Below are positions 39,001-52,000 of a stretch of 64,000 nt of DNA, piece by piece. Position 1 is the first letter of the stretch; the number at the start of each line of letters is the position of its first letter. The stretch lies in assembly GCA_013396525.1 (NCBI GenBank), contig VWYX01000287.1, positions 736,732 to 800,731 of the forward strand. The letters are read 5' to 3'. Source of the stretch: Chaetorhynchus papuensis. Its lineage: Eukaryota; Chordata; Aves; Passeriformes; Rhipiduridae. Below the pieces are notes generated by a model. It was not told the origin of the DNA and did not search any database. It saw nothing but the letters and a program-made list of their open reading frames with translations. The position numbers and the translations under genes are program-made.

Positions 39001-40779
39001 ACATTATTTCCTACATGCATAAAATTGAATCAATTTTAAATTATAGTGAGGGACTGGACTTCCAATGTGATCCAAGCAGAAATAGGTAGAAGTTGTAATT
39101 CTTGTTATATCTTTTAATAACATGATTTTCTTCACAAATAAATGGCAGTATGCCAACTCTGCCAATACTCATGAAACAACAAAACCAACCAAACTAAAAG
39201 AACTTGTCTTTGGTTTTAATTCCCAAGGACCAAAATATGCAACGTGAAATACGAAATATGCACACCTGAGGTTAGGAAGAACAATGCGTGTGCTTTAATT
39301 TTAGCAAAAGCCATCTGACAATTTTGCTGAAGTGATTGCAATAAAAAATTCAGAATTTATGTTGTCTGTATTCCACTAAGCTTGCTTTAAAGGATGAGCC
39401 TTGTCTTAGAGGATGGGAAAACTTGTGGTGATAGACTTCTTGCTCTGGAATTGTTTGATATTTAAAAAGAGCTCAGAAAAGGACAGGATTTGAGCAGTAT
39501 AATTTAGGGCCATATAAAGACCTATTAATCAATTAAGACAATTGATTAAGAACTCTGGGGATAAAAGGTCATGAAGGATTAATTTAGTTCAATTTTTTTT
39601 TTAATTTTAAATGAAGTGTCAAATATTCTTGTGGGACAAAAGGGATTTTCAGTATTCATCGGTATGTATAGATTAACTGATTTTCCATTCAGTGAAGAAT
39701 GGTGGCTTTGGTTTTTTGATGGATTTTTTTTTAAATTCAATTGAATCCGTAACAACACATTGCTCATGCTGTTCTGTTAAGGTTTTCTCTTTTTCTTTCC
39801 TGCATATGAAAAAAGAATCCGTGTTGGCCTAGGTGTTTAATGGAAACAGATTAACTCAACAGAACTCTTAATTAGCATCTTTATCTATCTTAAAAGTTTA
39901 TGTTCTTAATCATATAGAGTTGAACTGGATATTCAGTATACATATGTAATATTAAAAATATGAACCTAAAAGACTCTTAAGCTGATTTTATTCATTATGT
40001 CCCCTGTGTGTGAATACATAGATTGATGCTGAGGGGAGGGGAGTAGAGAAGACTGATTCAAATTTATTCTGTCTTAACATTCATGATGAGTATCACTGGT
40101 ATGCACACATACTAACTCATGGAGCTCATGTTGATGAATACTTGAAGAGGTAAGTCTTTTTAGTAAGTGTGGCCTACAGCAGGGTTCATAAAATTTGCAC
40201 ACTCACTTGGTTGAGTTCTACACTGCTGAAGGTTTGGGTTTTTATATTTAACTCATTGATTTAAAAATTGTTACAGAATTAGCATTTGTCATTGGCCTCT
40301 ATTTTCTCTTTTAATTGTAACTTCCCATGAATATCAATGATTCTATTTAATGAAATGAAGAACTCCTAGCTGGATATTTTCTGGGTATTTGCAGATTACA
40401 TATTTCTCAGTGAATTTCAATAGGAGACTTACAAGGCATAATTTTTTCTTTATTTTTTCCCATGATTCCCCAACACAACTCAATAGATAGCACTGTGAGC
40501 ACAATGGGTGTAATGTTAAGCCTCAAAGTATGTGGTTTATTTACAACTGGTGATAAAGTAAATTATACTTTTTTTTTCTACAGTAATGTTTATTTACATA
40601 TGCCTGGGTTTTGCAGTCTGCTTCCTTTTTTTCTTTTTCCTTTGGTTTCTTATTCCCTCACTGCTCACTTTTTCCAACTATTTGTATGCACTTTGGGTTT
40701 TTCAACTACCTCCATATTACCTATTTGGGGAGCATTGTTTTAAATGTGTGTTTTAACAGCACAATTTGGTTTGACAGAA
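33051..40779. other. AT-rich non-coding DNA
   Basis: No gene and no dispersed repeat was recognised in nearly 8 kb. It contains an (AAAC)n run at 34954-34973, another short AAAC run near 35076, and a 10-bp hairpin at 39525-39549 (TTAATCAATT, 5-base loop, AATTGATTAA). Frames stay below about 85 codons and lack recognisable motifs. Confidence 0.55.
34954..34973. repeat. (AAAC)5 microsatellite
   Basis: Five perfect AAAC units. Confidence 0.95.
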
Positions 40780-41030
40780 TGATTTGTAGTGCTGCAGCAA
40801 GCCGTTCACCAGAGATCTGAAATCTTGTGCACAAACTCCCTAATCTAGCAAGCTTTAATTCGTAAGCTTACTGCTGTTCCTCCATTAAGGCAGTGGTGAA
40901 ATGCAAATCGGAAATTGTTCTGCAGAGCTTCTAAGCTGCTAAAAAATGCAGAACTGCTGAAATTCGACAGGACTGTGACATTTAAAACATCATTGTATCA
41001 GAATCATCATTTGCTTTTAATTAGGAGCAG
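40780..41030. other. Candidate conserved non-coding element
   Basis: A more balanced base composition and dense transcription-factor-like words set this stretch apart. It holds an octamer ATGCAAAT at 40901-40908 (POU-type), a homeodomain-type TTAATTA at 41017-41023, and CAGCA/CTGC motifs. No frame stays open across it. The texture is typical of a developmental enhancer, but only cross-species alignment could show that it is conserved. Confidence 0.25.
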
Positions 41031-41157
41031 GTAGAGGAGAGTAAGGGGAGTATTTACGTGCATGTTATGTTGATGGAAAAAGAATGGGGAAAGTAGCAGT
41101 GTCCTCAGCAGCCTCTGCTTGATTAGTAAATTACTTATTCTTTCCCTGCTTTTTCAG

Positions 41158-41317
41158 GTCTTGTATTCATTTCACAATGGCACATTTGCAGTGGGAGGTA
41201 GTGAAACAAATGTCATCCCATCCTCAGCAAGGGTTTGTTGGCCAAAGCACACTGCAAGAATTCAGTGTTCTGGGTTGGACACACTGCTCCAGTTGCCAAC
41301 ATTTGCAATCAAGCTCT
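41158..41317 (+). other. Possible 160-nt exon (speculative)
   Basis: A strong acceptor (TTCTTTCCCTGCTTTTTCAG, ending 41157) is followed 160 bases later by a strong donor, GTAAGTG at 41318. Two of the three plus-strand frames are open throughout (parts of 41119-41553 and 41177-41548), and neither protein is recognisable. With no partner exon known, it could be a non-coding RNA exon or a chance pair. It lies next to the candidate conserved block at 40.8-41.0 kb. Confidence 0.22.
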
Positions 41318-41553
41318 GTAAGTGCCTTCATCCCCAAACAGTTGTATCTAAGAGACTATGGAACTCTTCTGTTACTGGGCAGAGCCAAAGGTGTCAGCTT
41401 TACTTCAGGGCAAGAACCAGGCTTATGGCACTTTGTTTATTATGGGGGGCGGGTCCAAATAACAGGAACAAAGTTAACATTTTTCATGTTTATCATGACA
41501 AACAAATTGCTAAATTTTGTGTTTCTCATTCTAAAATTAAATTTCTAGCATAA

Positions 41554-43838
41554 GGTGAAATAATCTTTTTGTGCAGGCTAGGTAAAATAGTAAAAATACA
41601 AGTTCCTTTGGGACACATAAATACAAAGACTTTATCCTTCAGTCTGAGGTCAGAATTTTGTCTGAGGTTCTGCAGATGCCGGTCCTACTCTTGATATTTA
41701 CTATATATGGCAGTGGATCCACTATATTACATTGCATTAGTGATACAAAATTTTATAAATTAGTATTGTCAATGTCAGTGAAAATTTTTCAATTAAAAGA
41801 ATTACATTGCCTTTCCAAAATGAGCCTAACAGATGCTTAAAACTTATTCCCTGTGGCAGATTCATAACTCTCTGAGTGGGGAGGTGAGGCAGAGGAGGAC
41901 ACAGCATGAGGTACAGTGGTGCTTGTCAGGTTTCCCCTTCTGCAGACATATTCACCCTCCTCTCTTTGGTCCTGTTTTGCTCCTTGCAGGTTTCTGTGAC
42001 TCCAGTAAGCCGCAGTAATGTTTTTCTTGACATCAGAAATATCTCATGGGCACATTCAGATTCTCTGTTCATTCTTCTTCTTTGCCATGAAAAATTAATT
42101 GTACTTGCCTAAGAAAAACGGTTTGTTTGCTTAAACTTTTAAAGAAGCCTAGCCTTTTGCTGAGATGTAATAAATGTAAATGCAGGCCTTTTTATTCGTG
42201 GTAGTAAAATGCTTAGTATACCAATATACTAGACTACTTTGACAGTTTAATCAGTTTTAAGGTACTAAACCACTAAAATCTTCATAGTGATTAATTTAAA
42301 TTAGCAAATATTTTAATTAATTTATTCAGCAAATACTTAATAACTTCTTAATAAACAAGAATCAAACATTATTAAAGGGAATTTCTAATACAATGTTAAG
42401 AAAAAGACACAGTACCATTTGTGATGTCTGAATTTAAATACTTTCCAATAATTTCATTTTAACAGGATTTCCTATATTTATTTGAAATAGGTTTACAACT
42501 CTGACCAAGTACAAAAATGTAGCTCCAAACTTTTACTTTACTAGCATAAATATCTTCTATTCTCTATAGAAACAAAGCAGAAGAAACTTAAACTTTACAT
42601 TAATCAGGTTTTCCTTTTTTTTGCATAGCCATGCACAAATGCAGGTATTTAGAAGAAAAACACCATTTGTAGTTTTCTAAAATAAATGCATCTGCCAATA
42701 AATAAATCAATAAACACAGGATTTAAAAGATGATGTTACTTAAAATAATTTTAAGAAGAAAATAATATTTTTAATGATGAACTAGCAAGTCTAGAAAGAG
42801 TAGACAATTCTTTTGATTAAAAATTTAAAACCTTTATCAAGCAGCTTAGCTCAGAAGACACAGTTAAATGAGGAACACATACATCTTGTAAATTTCTTTG
42901 CTAATTCTCTCGTAGGAAATTATAACTGCAGTGACTGGAATTGCTTATTCACCAGTTTTAAAGATTCTGAATTCTATTTTGTAAATCAAACTTAGTATAA
43001 AATAACTTAATCTCATGTCAAATTCAATAATTCAGTGATTGCTTTTTTTATTTGAAGATTTAGATTTTTGAAAATAAAAATTTATTGGCTCCGTCTTTAC
43101 TGTGACCTCAATAAAAATTTTCTGTCTATAATTAGTTTAATTAATTGTACTGATATACTTGTTTAGGTGAATATTTGCTTCGTTAGCCACTTTAATCAAA
43201 GTAATAAAATACACAGAAATGGTTTCCATCAAGTTGCAAGCTGGGTCATGAAATCTGAGAGTTTAGCTAACTACATTAAACAATTTTGCAAGGAATTTGA
43301 AATTTTTCCAGAGTAAAGCAATGGCACAGATTTAAGACCCCTAACCCTTTTCCCCTCTTCTTATGTATATAGACCCTGATAGCTAGACAGAATATAGTAT
43401 GTTATGTATGTCAAAACCTGTGATCTTGAAAACTCAAAGATCCATCTAAGATTAGTGGCATCTTACATCCTTACTCATCTTTATCTATTTTTTTCCACTT
43501 AAATTTTAAGCATTTCTTAAGTACCTGAAAGTTTTTGTCCTGAATATGGGAATAGGTCTCTCAAACTTGAGATTGCTGAGATATGTGTCATCATACGAGA
43601 GTCTCTGCTTGACTGCAGCTCAGAAACCAGTGTGTTTGTGTGCTAGTCCCCTCAGGGGCTTGACCTCAAGGTGTTTTTCAGAGAATCCCTAACACATAGT
43701 AACAAGATTGGGCACTTCACACAACACTGTAGTAGTTGTTGCTTTCTTTTCAAATGCTGCTATTATCACAATTTTATTTTCATAAGAGTGGTTAGTACAC
43801 TTTTCCAGGAGGTGGCTGACTTGATTTTATTCTCACTT
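41554..43838. other. AT-rich non-coding DNA, no feature seen
   Basis: Very AT-rich unique sequence with many short homopolymer tracts. Only frames of about 60-70 codons occur, none recognisable. No repeat family was seen. Confidence 0.55.
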
Positions 43839-43910
43839 CAGTCTGCCGGGATTTGAACCCACGCCTCCTGGCGTGGAACACAGACTGCTGTAACCATCAA
43901 GTTGAAGGCA
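43839..43910 (-). pseudogene. tRNA-derived relic (tRNA-Leu-like T arm), possibly the head of an old SINE
   Basis: The minus strand reads GGAGGCGTGGGTTCAAATCCCG, close to the variable-loop and T-arm end of vertebrate tRNA-Leu (GGAGGCGTGGGTTCGAATCCC). GGTTCAAATCC would be the pol III B box. Upstream, GATGGTTACAGCAG is a poor A box and no proper anticodon stem forms. Two perfect stems are present: an inner CCACGCC/GGCGTGG (43859-43865 with 43870-43876) and an outer CAGTCTG/CAGACTG (43839-43845 with 43881-43887). The T stem does not close fully, so this is not a working tRNA. An old tRNA-derived SINE (MIR-like or other amniote SINE) is an equal alternative. Confidence 0.5.
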
Positions 43911-45202
43911 AGAACGGAGATGAGAAGAGCAGGAAGAGATTAAAAGAATCCCTTTTTTAAGAGCTATGCTGTTATGCTGAAAGCAAGTAAGTTCCTTGAA
44001 TGAAAACAGAAAAAAATATGAGAATCAGCATCTTTTTTTATGTCTCATAGGAAGTAAATTTTCACAGGAGAGAACTCAGTCCCTTATTTATGTAGGTTAC
44101 CTCAGATAGATGTTGCATAAAACCCAGAAGTAGCACTAAAGGAAGTGCTATACACCCTAATTCTGAATATGGGCTGCAGTTTTAATTTCTCTAAAGACCC
44201 CTATCAGTGTAGAAACAAATATATTTTCTGGTTTTTCTGTGCAGTGGACTACAAAATATACCGTAACTGAGTAATCACTCCATTTTGATTGTTTGTTTCC
44301 ATTAAAATAAAAAACAACCCACAAAATATTTTTCAAATTATTTTTTGTGAATTAGCTCACAATTTCTTACAGATATTTCAAGAATAGCTCCAGGTGATTA
44401 AGCAGTGGCAGTCGAACAAAAATATGAGATTTAAATTGCTCTCTCACTAGACTGCATTGCTGATTTAGAAGTCTTTATACTGATATAATATTACTCCCCA
44501 CATTTACACCCAAATTACACTGACAATCGAAAAATCTCACAAGGACTTTCCGTACATTCTGCTGTTTTATAAATTGCCAGTATGTGATTTGAAATTTCTC
44601 AGAAATATCCATTCCTGACTCAGGGTTCCCTAATTAATCTCTCTCCTTTATTCCTTCCTGGTATTTGTTCCTTTATTAGCAAATCTGAGTGAAACCTGAT
44701 CTTTATATAGTTTTTGGTTAATATTACTCACACAAACAATGTTAGCAGTTTGTGTGTTTCAAAGCAAAATTCATACTTCAACAGTATGTTGACTGCAGTG
44801 TTAGCTGGAGGCATTTTCATCTTTTCACAGATGATATGGAGATGGGACTTTCAGGTGGCAGAATACAATGAAATACATTATCATTAGATGGAACTGTGAA
44901 GCTGCTTGAAAAATATTGATTCTGTGTACTAAAATGACTAGCAGTTCACAACATTTTATTTTTCCTGAGATGATTGAGCTATTTAAAAGGAAATAGTATT
45001 ATTTTTCTGTCTCAGAACATCATAAAATTTTCAAAAATTAAATACTTCCAGGACAAACAACTAAAAGCATATTTTAAAATGTTTTTCATCCAATTTTATG
45101 TTTTGGATTTTTTGTTTGTTTGCTAATTTTTTTTAAATCAGGTCTCTGGCATAAGCCAAATAGAAATTTTTCCCTTAAGCCACTTCTCACAGTGATATAA
45201 TG
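43911..45202. other. AT-rich non-coding DNA, no feature seen
   Basis: Unique AT-rich sequence between the tRNA-like relic and the large CR1 copy. No coding-like frame or recognisable repeat was seen. Confidence 0.55.
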
Positions 45203-46096
45203 AATGATAGAATATTTTAGGCTGGAAAAAATCTCTTAAAGTCGTGAAGTCAAACCACTAACCCAGCACTGCCAACTACACCACTAAACCATGTCATTAA
45301 GTGCCACATCTACTCATATTTTAGATCCCTTCAGAGACCGTGACTCAACCACTTCCCTTGTCAGACTGATTCAATACTTGACAACCCTTTCAGTGAAGAC
45401 TTTTTTCTTAACATCCCATCTAAACCTTCCCTGGTTCAACTTCAGGCCACTTCCTCTTGTTCTGTCACCTGTTACTTGGGAGAACTGACCAACCCCTGCC
45501 TGGCTACGGCCTCCTTTCAGGAAGTTGTGAAGAGTTATAAGGTCCCTCCTGAGCCTCCTTTTCTCCAGGCTGAATACTCCCAGCTCCCTCAGCTGCTCCT
45601 CAACAGGACTCATGTTCAGACCCTTCACCAGCTCAATTTCCCTTCTCTGGACATGCTTCAGCCCCTCAATGTCTTTCTTGTCATGAGGAGCCCAAAACTG
45701 GACACAGGCTTTGAGGTGTGGCCACACCAGTGCCGAGTACAGAGGGATGATCCCTGCCTCGCTTCTGCTGGCCACACTACTCCTGATCCAAGCCAGGGTG
45801 CCATTGACCTTCTTGGCCACCTGGACACACTCTGGCTCATGTTCAACTGGCTGTCAAAGAGCATTCCCATGTCCTTTATCCCCAGGCAGATTTCCAGCTA
45901 ATCTGACCCAAGGTCCAAGTTCATAGGGTTGTTGTGACCCAAGTGCAGGACTCAGCACTTGGCCTTTTTAAACCTCATACAATAGTTCTTGCCGATCAAT
46001 CCAGACTGTTCAGATCCCCCTGCAGAGCCTTCCTGCCCTCCAGCAGAGCAACACTCCTACCAGGCTTTATGTTGTCTGCAAACTCACCGAGGCTAA
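45203..46096 (-). mobile_element. CR1: CR1 LINE, 3' about 0.9 kb, 5'-truncated
   Basis: This is the best-preserved LINE copy in the window. The plus strand starts with a worn CATAGAAT-type end ('tgatagaatattttaggctg'). It continues with 'cactgccaactacaccacta', 'aagtgccacatctactcat', 'caaccctttcagtgaagact' and 'ctccttttctccaggctgaa', and then with 'gagcccaaaactggacacag' and 'gacccaagtgcaggactcag'. The element therefore reads on the minus strand with its 3' end near 45203. It extends into the reverse transcriptase portion of ORF2 before a 5' truncation near 46096. The subfamily resembles CR1-Y/J-type copies but was not fixed. Confidence 0.93.
45371..46096 (-). pseudogene. Broken CR1 ORF2 C-terminal part (reverse transcriptase end)
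   Basis: Minus-strand frame 45371-45820 encodes the conserved C-terminal part of CR1 ORF2: RSSVASRS, PLYSALVWPHLKACVQFW, HVQRR and LGVFSLEKRRLRRDLI, then DRTRGSG. The preceding segment (DSQLNMSQ and neighbours) is readable in a different frame, at 45658-45870, so a frameshift lies near 45810-45835. The remaining upstream part to 46096 is also out of frame, and the RT catalytic region is absent through truncation. It is a dead LINE fragment and cannot supply retrotransposition activity. Plus-strand frames here (45476-45901 and others) are shadows. Confidence 0.88.
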
Positions 46097-49000
46097 GAAG
46101 GGGGAACTCTTTCCTGCTGGCTGCATGTCAGTGGAGTCATGGGCACCTGGGTACCTGGTAGCTGTTAAATGTGACATCATGTGTTAGGCAAAATAATATG
46201 CAACACAAAATGCAAACATAGGATCTGTCCTGTCTCTGGTACTTAAGATTAATTCAGTTTATTAGGGTGTGTTAAAAGGACTGTGAAAGAGATATTGCCT
46301 TAGTGTTTAGGTTATAATTAATGCACTTGTTCCAGATCTTCAAATAACACAAAAATATTGCAAACTAATCATATTGCAGAGCAGGAAAATATTATGAAAT
46401 CTTCTCAACAATTGTAAAAGAAGCAGGTAAAAAAGTCCTAGCATTATTTATGTATCTTTTCTATAAATATAGAAAGTGTAATGAAAGTGTAAATAGTCTT
46501 CCTGGAATTAATCCTGTGCTCCAAATCTTAGATATGAAAGTGTGTCATGAACAAAGTAAAATAAATTAATCTTTACTGATTACCATAGGATAAATAATTT
46601 GTACACATTGTTATGATGTTTTATGAACATATGGAATAATAACTGAATCCTTGAGAAATTAACCTTTCAGGATGTGTGCATCATACCTTTATAGGAAAAT
46701 GTTAAACCATAACTCCCCAGAACACCAACAGTTGAGTCAGTTGCCATCAGATATCTACATTTCCTTTTTTATTTTTATTCCAAATATTATGTAAAATTAC
46801 ATGACTGTCTTACAGGTATTTTTAATCTTGTCATTATGCACAAGGAAGGGTTGTTCCAGGAGACCTAATATATCTTTTCAAGCAGGCTGAAAAAAGTCAG
46901 TTGTATTGGAGACCTCTAATGCTACTAACAAAAAGATGGTTTTCATGTATTCATGTATCTGCATGGTAAAGCTAAGGAGTAACAGAGTCACATTAAAATT
47001 TAACTCATAGAAACTCTCAACAGATTATATTTTCAGATTCTGTTTTCCTGCTTGATTAAATATATAATATACGAATGCTTATGATAGCAGAAGGCAGGCT
47101 GAAGCACAGGCTAAGATATTTGTCACAGAAAGCGTCCATGGTGAGAAATACCAGGTAAAGCTACAGGACCACAATGAAATGGGATTATGCTAACAGCATA
47201 ACATCTTGTCTGATATCTGGTCATAACCATCACATAATATACAATTCTTGCCACACTATTATACCGTGGTAAAGTTGTACTACACATTACTAGAAATATC
47301 TACCTTGGTCTCTGCTGGGGACTTGAAATAATAAAAAAAATCAATACAAGAAAAAACACTTTATATTTCTTCAACTTGAAAAGAATACATAGCAGGTAAA
47401 ACACCATCACAACTTAAAGGTTGTCTTTAAATCAATGCATGGATCTCTACAAAGAACTTTCCTTTGATTTTTTTTTATACTTTAAAGAAGAAGTGGTGCT
47501 CTAAAGATAGTGTTATTTCAGCTGAACCTTAATTTGTGCATGGCTTTGATTGATATATTACATTGCTAAAACATATTGACTGCATTAATTCTTTTAAAAT
47601 AAAGTCTTAATGTCATTACTATCTGTCAAAAAAGGTTTTCTGCTCTGCAAACAATGAATCTCTGCTAATGCTAACCATTGCAAGGTAATGAGCATTCTAA
47701 AGCACTCCCAGAATCTCTGAGTAACATCACTGTATTAATCAGATCTAAGACACTGGAGACCAGAAGTGGAGCACCAAACTTGGCTAACTGTATTTGCTGT
47801 GAAGGGATGAACAATGAATACACAGTTTCACATGAGAGACAGGTGTGTGAAAAAGAACATTATGACATTATGATTACACATTTATTTTGCTTTCCATTTC
47901 AGAAACTTCACTAAGGCCCACAATGTGGGAGAAACAAAGGTGGCTCTTCTCCATGAGGAAAGAGAAACCAGAAGCTGATGGTCATCACAGCACAGGCAGG
48001 AACCTGAAAACTTCCTTCCCAGTGAAATCAATGAGGTTTACATTTCTAACTGCTTACAAGGAACTATTACCTAGGAAGTAAAATGGGACATATCAGGAAA
48101 ACAAATATTTAAATCCCTCAAACTAATGCATTTCAGGACCCGAGGTTAAAATCCTGAAATCCTGTTTACCTGCCACTTGTCTCCAGTGGCCTCCTGGGAC
48201 AACCAGAACACAAAACCTGTGTTTTGTGTTTTTATTGTGCTTTGTGTTCTTTATTTTTCTCTCCCTCATCATCCTCAGAGCCCCATAATGACAGTTATTA
48301 CTTCCTTGTAGTTTTGGGGTTTTTTAAATGTAAGTGGAGGTCCCTACTTCCTTTACATTCATTGTTTTCTAGCTGTCATAGGACTCACTTTTATGCTGGA
48401 TGGAATCCACATTCTTATTTTTTTTCCTCATTATTAGTGGGGATTGACCAGCAGCAGCTGCTACACTGGAAAGAACCAGCAAATATGTCTGGGCTTCAGT
48501 GACTGGCTGTGTATTTTATATGAAAAAGATAATTCACTAAACTACACAGCCAGACTTTGAAGGGGGGATTGGGACATACAAGCTTCCATTTATTGAGTGC
48601 CCTAGAGTAAACTAGAGAATTATTTCATTTTCACTGCCCAGTGCAAGTTTCAAATGGAGATATTTTCTTCTTCCTCCCTAGCTCCCTACACAAAAACTAT
48701 TCAAATCTTTCTGCCTAAAGCATTTTCCCCATGATGTGGATCTTAATTCCTCCCAGGTGGATGAGGAAGCTGAACACTCATCTCAGAAATCAGTGTTGAA
48801 ACACTTTAAACACTCACTGTTCTCAATACACAGGGATAATTGTCCCCTCCCTGTGTGTTCTTTTGGTTTGGTTTCTGGTTTGTTCTTTTGGTTTGCTTTG
48901 TTTGTTTGTCGGTGTTTTTCTTTTGCAAATAAAAAATTCCAGTTATTTAAATAAATCTGAGTTGAGAAGGATTTCTAGTAAAGCACCACGTGGACCACAG

Positions 49001-52000
49001 AATTTTTCCTGCCACACAGATGATACACACTACAGAAGGGACATACTCTAAAGAGTAGTGGAAAAACAATCAATCAAGCAGGTAAACTACCTGCAGCATC
49101 TGTTACTAACCTTGCTCACCCAAACATAAAAATTAAAATCCTTTACAATTTTACTATAATAATAATAATAGCAACAAATATCAATTTTATACTAAGTGTA
49201 TATATATTCCGTCCACACTTCTGAAGTCTGGCAATACGATATATAACCAAAAATAGTAAATTTAAAGAAATATAGAATAATCAATATAAGAGCACCAGAA
49301 ACTGTCTCTATAATTCCACACTCAAATTATTTTCATTAATGTAAATGTAAGCTATATGTTAATACACTATTTCAGTAATGTCACATAAACAGTCAGAAAT
49401 CCTCAGGACTATCATTACCTCCAACAGCGAATTACTTTCAGTTCTCCTGAGTTCTCTCACAAAGGGCTATTCCCCATGCAGCACAGTTAACACACAGGAC
49501 TCTGAAATGTCTTTAAATAGCCACAGTTTCAATAATATATTTGCTAAATTTGTACCATTAACATTAGGGCTTAAACTCTGCCCGTGAGCATTCCTTCAAA
49601 GTTCATGTATCTGCAGACAGAATTTGACCTTTTAGTAAGGTTAAACCTCTGGTTCTTTGTTCACATTTTGAATGTTCTGTTTATTTAGAATTACCTCACT
49701 CATAATAAATTATAGGGATAATTTCTTTGAAAATGTTAAAGTTTTCTACTGCTCAGAGGAAATTCTTATACACTCATTGCAGTATCTGAGGAAAGAATTA
49801 CTGCCTCACATGGTTTCAGTTATTTTGGATGCATTAGGTATCTCTTACTAATACAAGTGTCTTTTTAACTCACATAGGATTTACCAGCTCCATTTGTATT
49901 TTTTAATCTCTGAAAATGTGTCTGAAAGAATAACCTTTATAACTGGTATATTTTATTACTTTTAGTTTTTAAAGTACTTTAACCATTATTTCGTAGATTA
50001 ATTGTTTTGCTCACCTGTTAATATGTCACAACTACCCAGAGATAGAGTGTTAGAGAAACTAAGATTTTTTTAGTTCATTTGTTTAGTTTTGTAGGATTTG
50101 GGGTGGGCTGATGGGACCGAAGCTTTTTGAATGTGCATTCAGGCACCACACATTACTGAGTTGCACATCCTCACCACCCAGTCCCTGGTTTCTTTTTGCA
50201 GCAAAAATAGTGTGTGGTCCCCTTACACAAAGCTTGTTGCAAACCTGTAAATGAGTTCTGGGACAGAAATGCTACAGGGAAGTTACACATCTCATTTATG
50301 GAGTTTCTGTACCTGAGAGTGTAATTTTCAAAACACATCATCTGTGTTAACTGACAAAGGCATTTGATTGTCCAAAACCAGATTCATTAGGAAACAGAAA
50401 AATCACTACCAACTACAGAACACAGGAGAAGAACAACAGTAGCATAATTCTACAGCTTATATTGCTTTTATGCACTGCTTGACAAACCCTTTTCAGACTA
50501 CTGCTGGTCCTGATTCTTGGTATTGCTCAGGAGTTACAGCATCTGTATTTTAGGCAGAGCTTTTTCCTCTGTACACATAATCTGTTTTAAGATCCTAAGG
50601 CTGGAATAGAGCTGCACCATTGCTCTCAGGGGACATTCCCAGCTTGTTTGATATTCAACACTATCCTAAAAGCCTGCATCCTTTGCTTGAGCACCAACAA
50701 TAGAAAAAAAAACACTCTATAGTAGCTCTCTGGAAGTGAATCAGAGTAAGACAGTTTGGTAAAGTATATGAAAGTTGGATGTTACTAGCTGAAACCTCTA
50801 CAGTTTTGTCAATGTTTAGAGTACTACAAGGATAGGGGAAAAAACATCCTTCTGTTATGATTACATCAGATTAGTGACATTTTTTCAGAAGTAGGTAAGA
50901 TATGGCATTTTTATTCTTCTAAAATCAGAGGTAAATATGTTACTGAGAAAAATGGGAGATAATAAACTGCATAGCAATTAATTAATTTAAAGAATTTCTC
51001 TGTTCATTTGAAAACATAAAATCTAGCCTATAGGCATTAGTGACTTTGGGTTTTTTATTAAAATCTTATTGACCCTTTTTAGTCCCTTGAAAACATATAT
51101 ATGACCGTGAAGATTCATCAGTAATTCATTCAGTAATTTGTGTTTCTGACTTCCTCCCCAAAATCCTCAAGGCAGCCAGAAGTTTATTTCAGCCTTGAGA
51201 TATTTTTGTTCTGCTACTATTGACATCTGTGCTTTTAGGCTCGCAATTCTATACACAGCTTTCCAATTTACCCCTCTTTTATGAAATTCTCCATTTATAG
51301 AAATCTGCAGTGCTTAGAGCTGTATCCTGCCATGAAATGAACTTTAATGACGTGTCAGACTTTGGTTGGCCCTATGTGAAAGGGATTCCAGCCTCCTTTA
51401 TCTGTTTGTATATCGTGCAAAATTATTTGCTTTACTTTTTCACATTTAGTAACATTGTGAGCTTATTAATTTAAACACTACTAAAGATGGCACTGGCTGT
51501 CAACACAACTGCCAATTAATTTTGCAATAGAAAAATTATTTTAAAGAAGAAGTAGGAAAGAAGCAGACTGAAGATTTATCATTCAGCTCTGTGACATCTC
51601 ATGGCCGTCATCCTAATAAGTTATCAGAGTTGCTGAAATATCAATTTGGCACATGGTTTCACATGATTGCTTGCATTCCTACTTAGGGCCTATTACTTAA
51701 TTCTTCTGTCATTAGGAAATTAAATCAGTGATTCTGGCCAGAACTGGAGATAGCCTGATATTTATGTTTAAATTGACTATTAATTGTTGCATCAGAAAGC
51801 TATTCTGAAGCCTGCAGCACCTGAATTGGGTAATGAAAAATGTGACCACATTCATACAGACAAGTGAAAAGGAGGACCAAAAATAAAAATATACCAGTGA
51901 GCAGCTTTTCATCACGCAATGCTATTGATTTTCCTGAGAAAAAAACAAGAAAACAAACCAAACCAAAGCAAAAACTTGTGCATGGTTAATTAACTGTAAA

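Noticed and set aside
45476..45926. Plus-strand frames of 141 and 71 codons
   Set aside because: They are antisense to the CR1 ORF2 remnant, whose protein strings are on the minus strand.
47903..48079. Acceptor-like site followed by a less AT-rich frame
   Set aside because: No usable donor or terminal-exon evidence, and the peptide is not recognisable. It was too weak to list as an exon.
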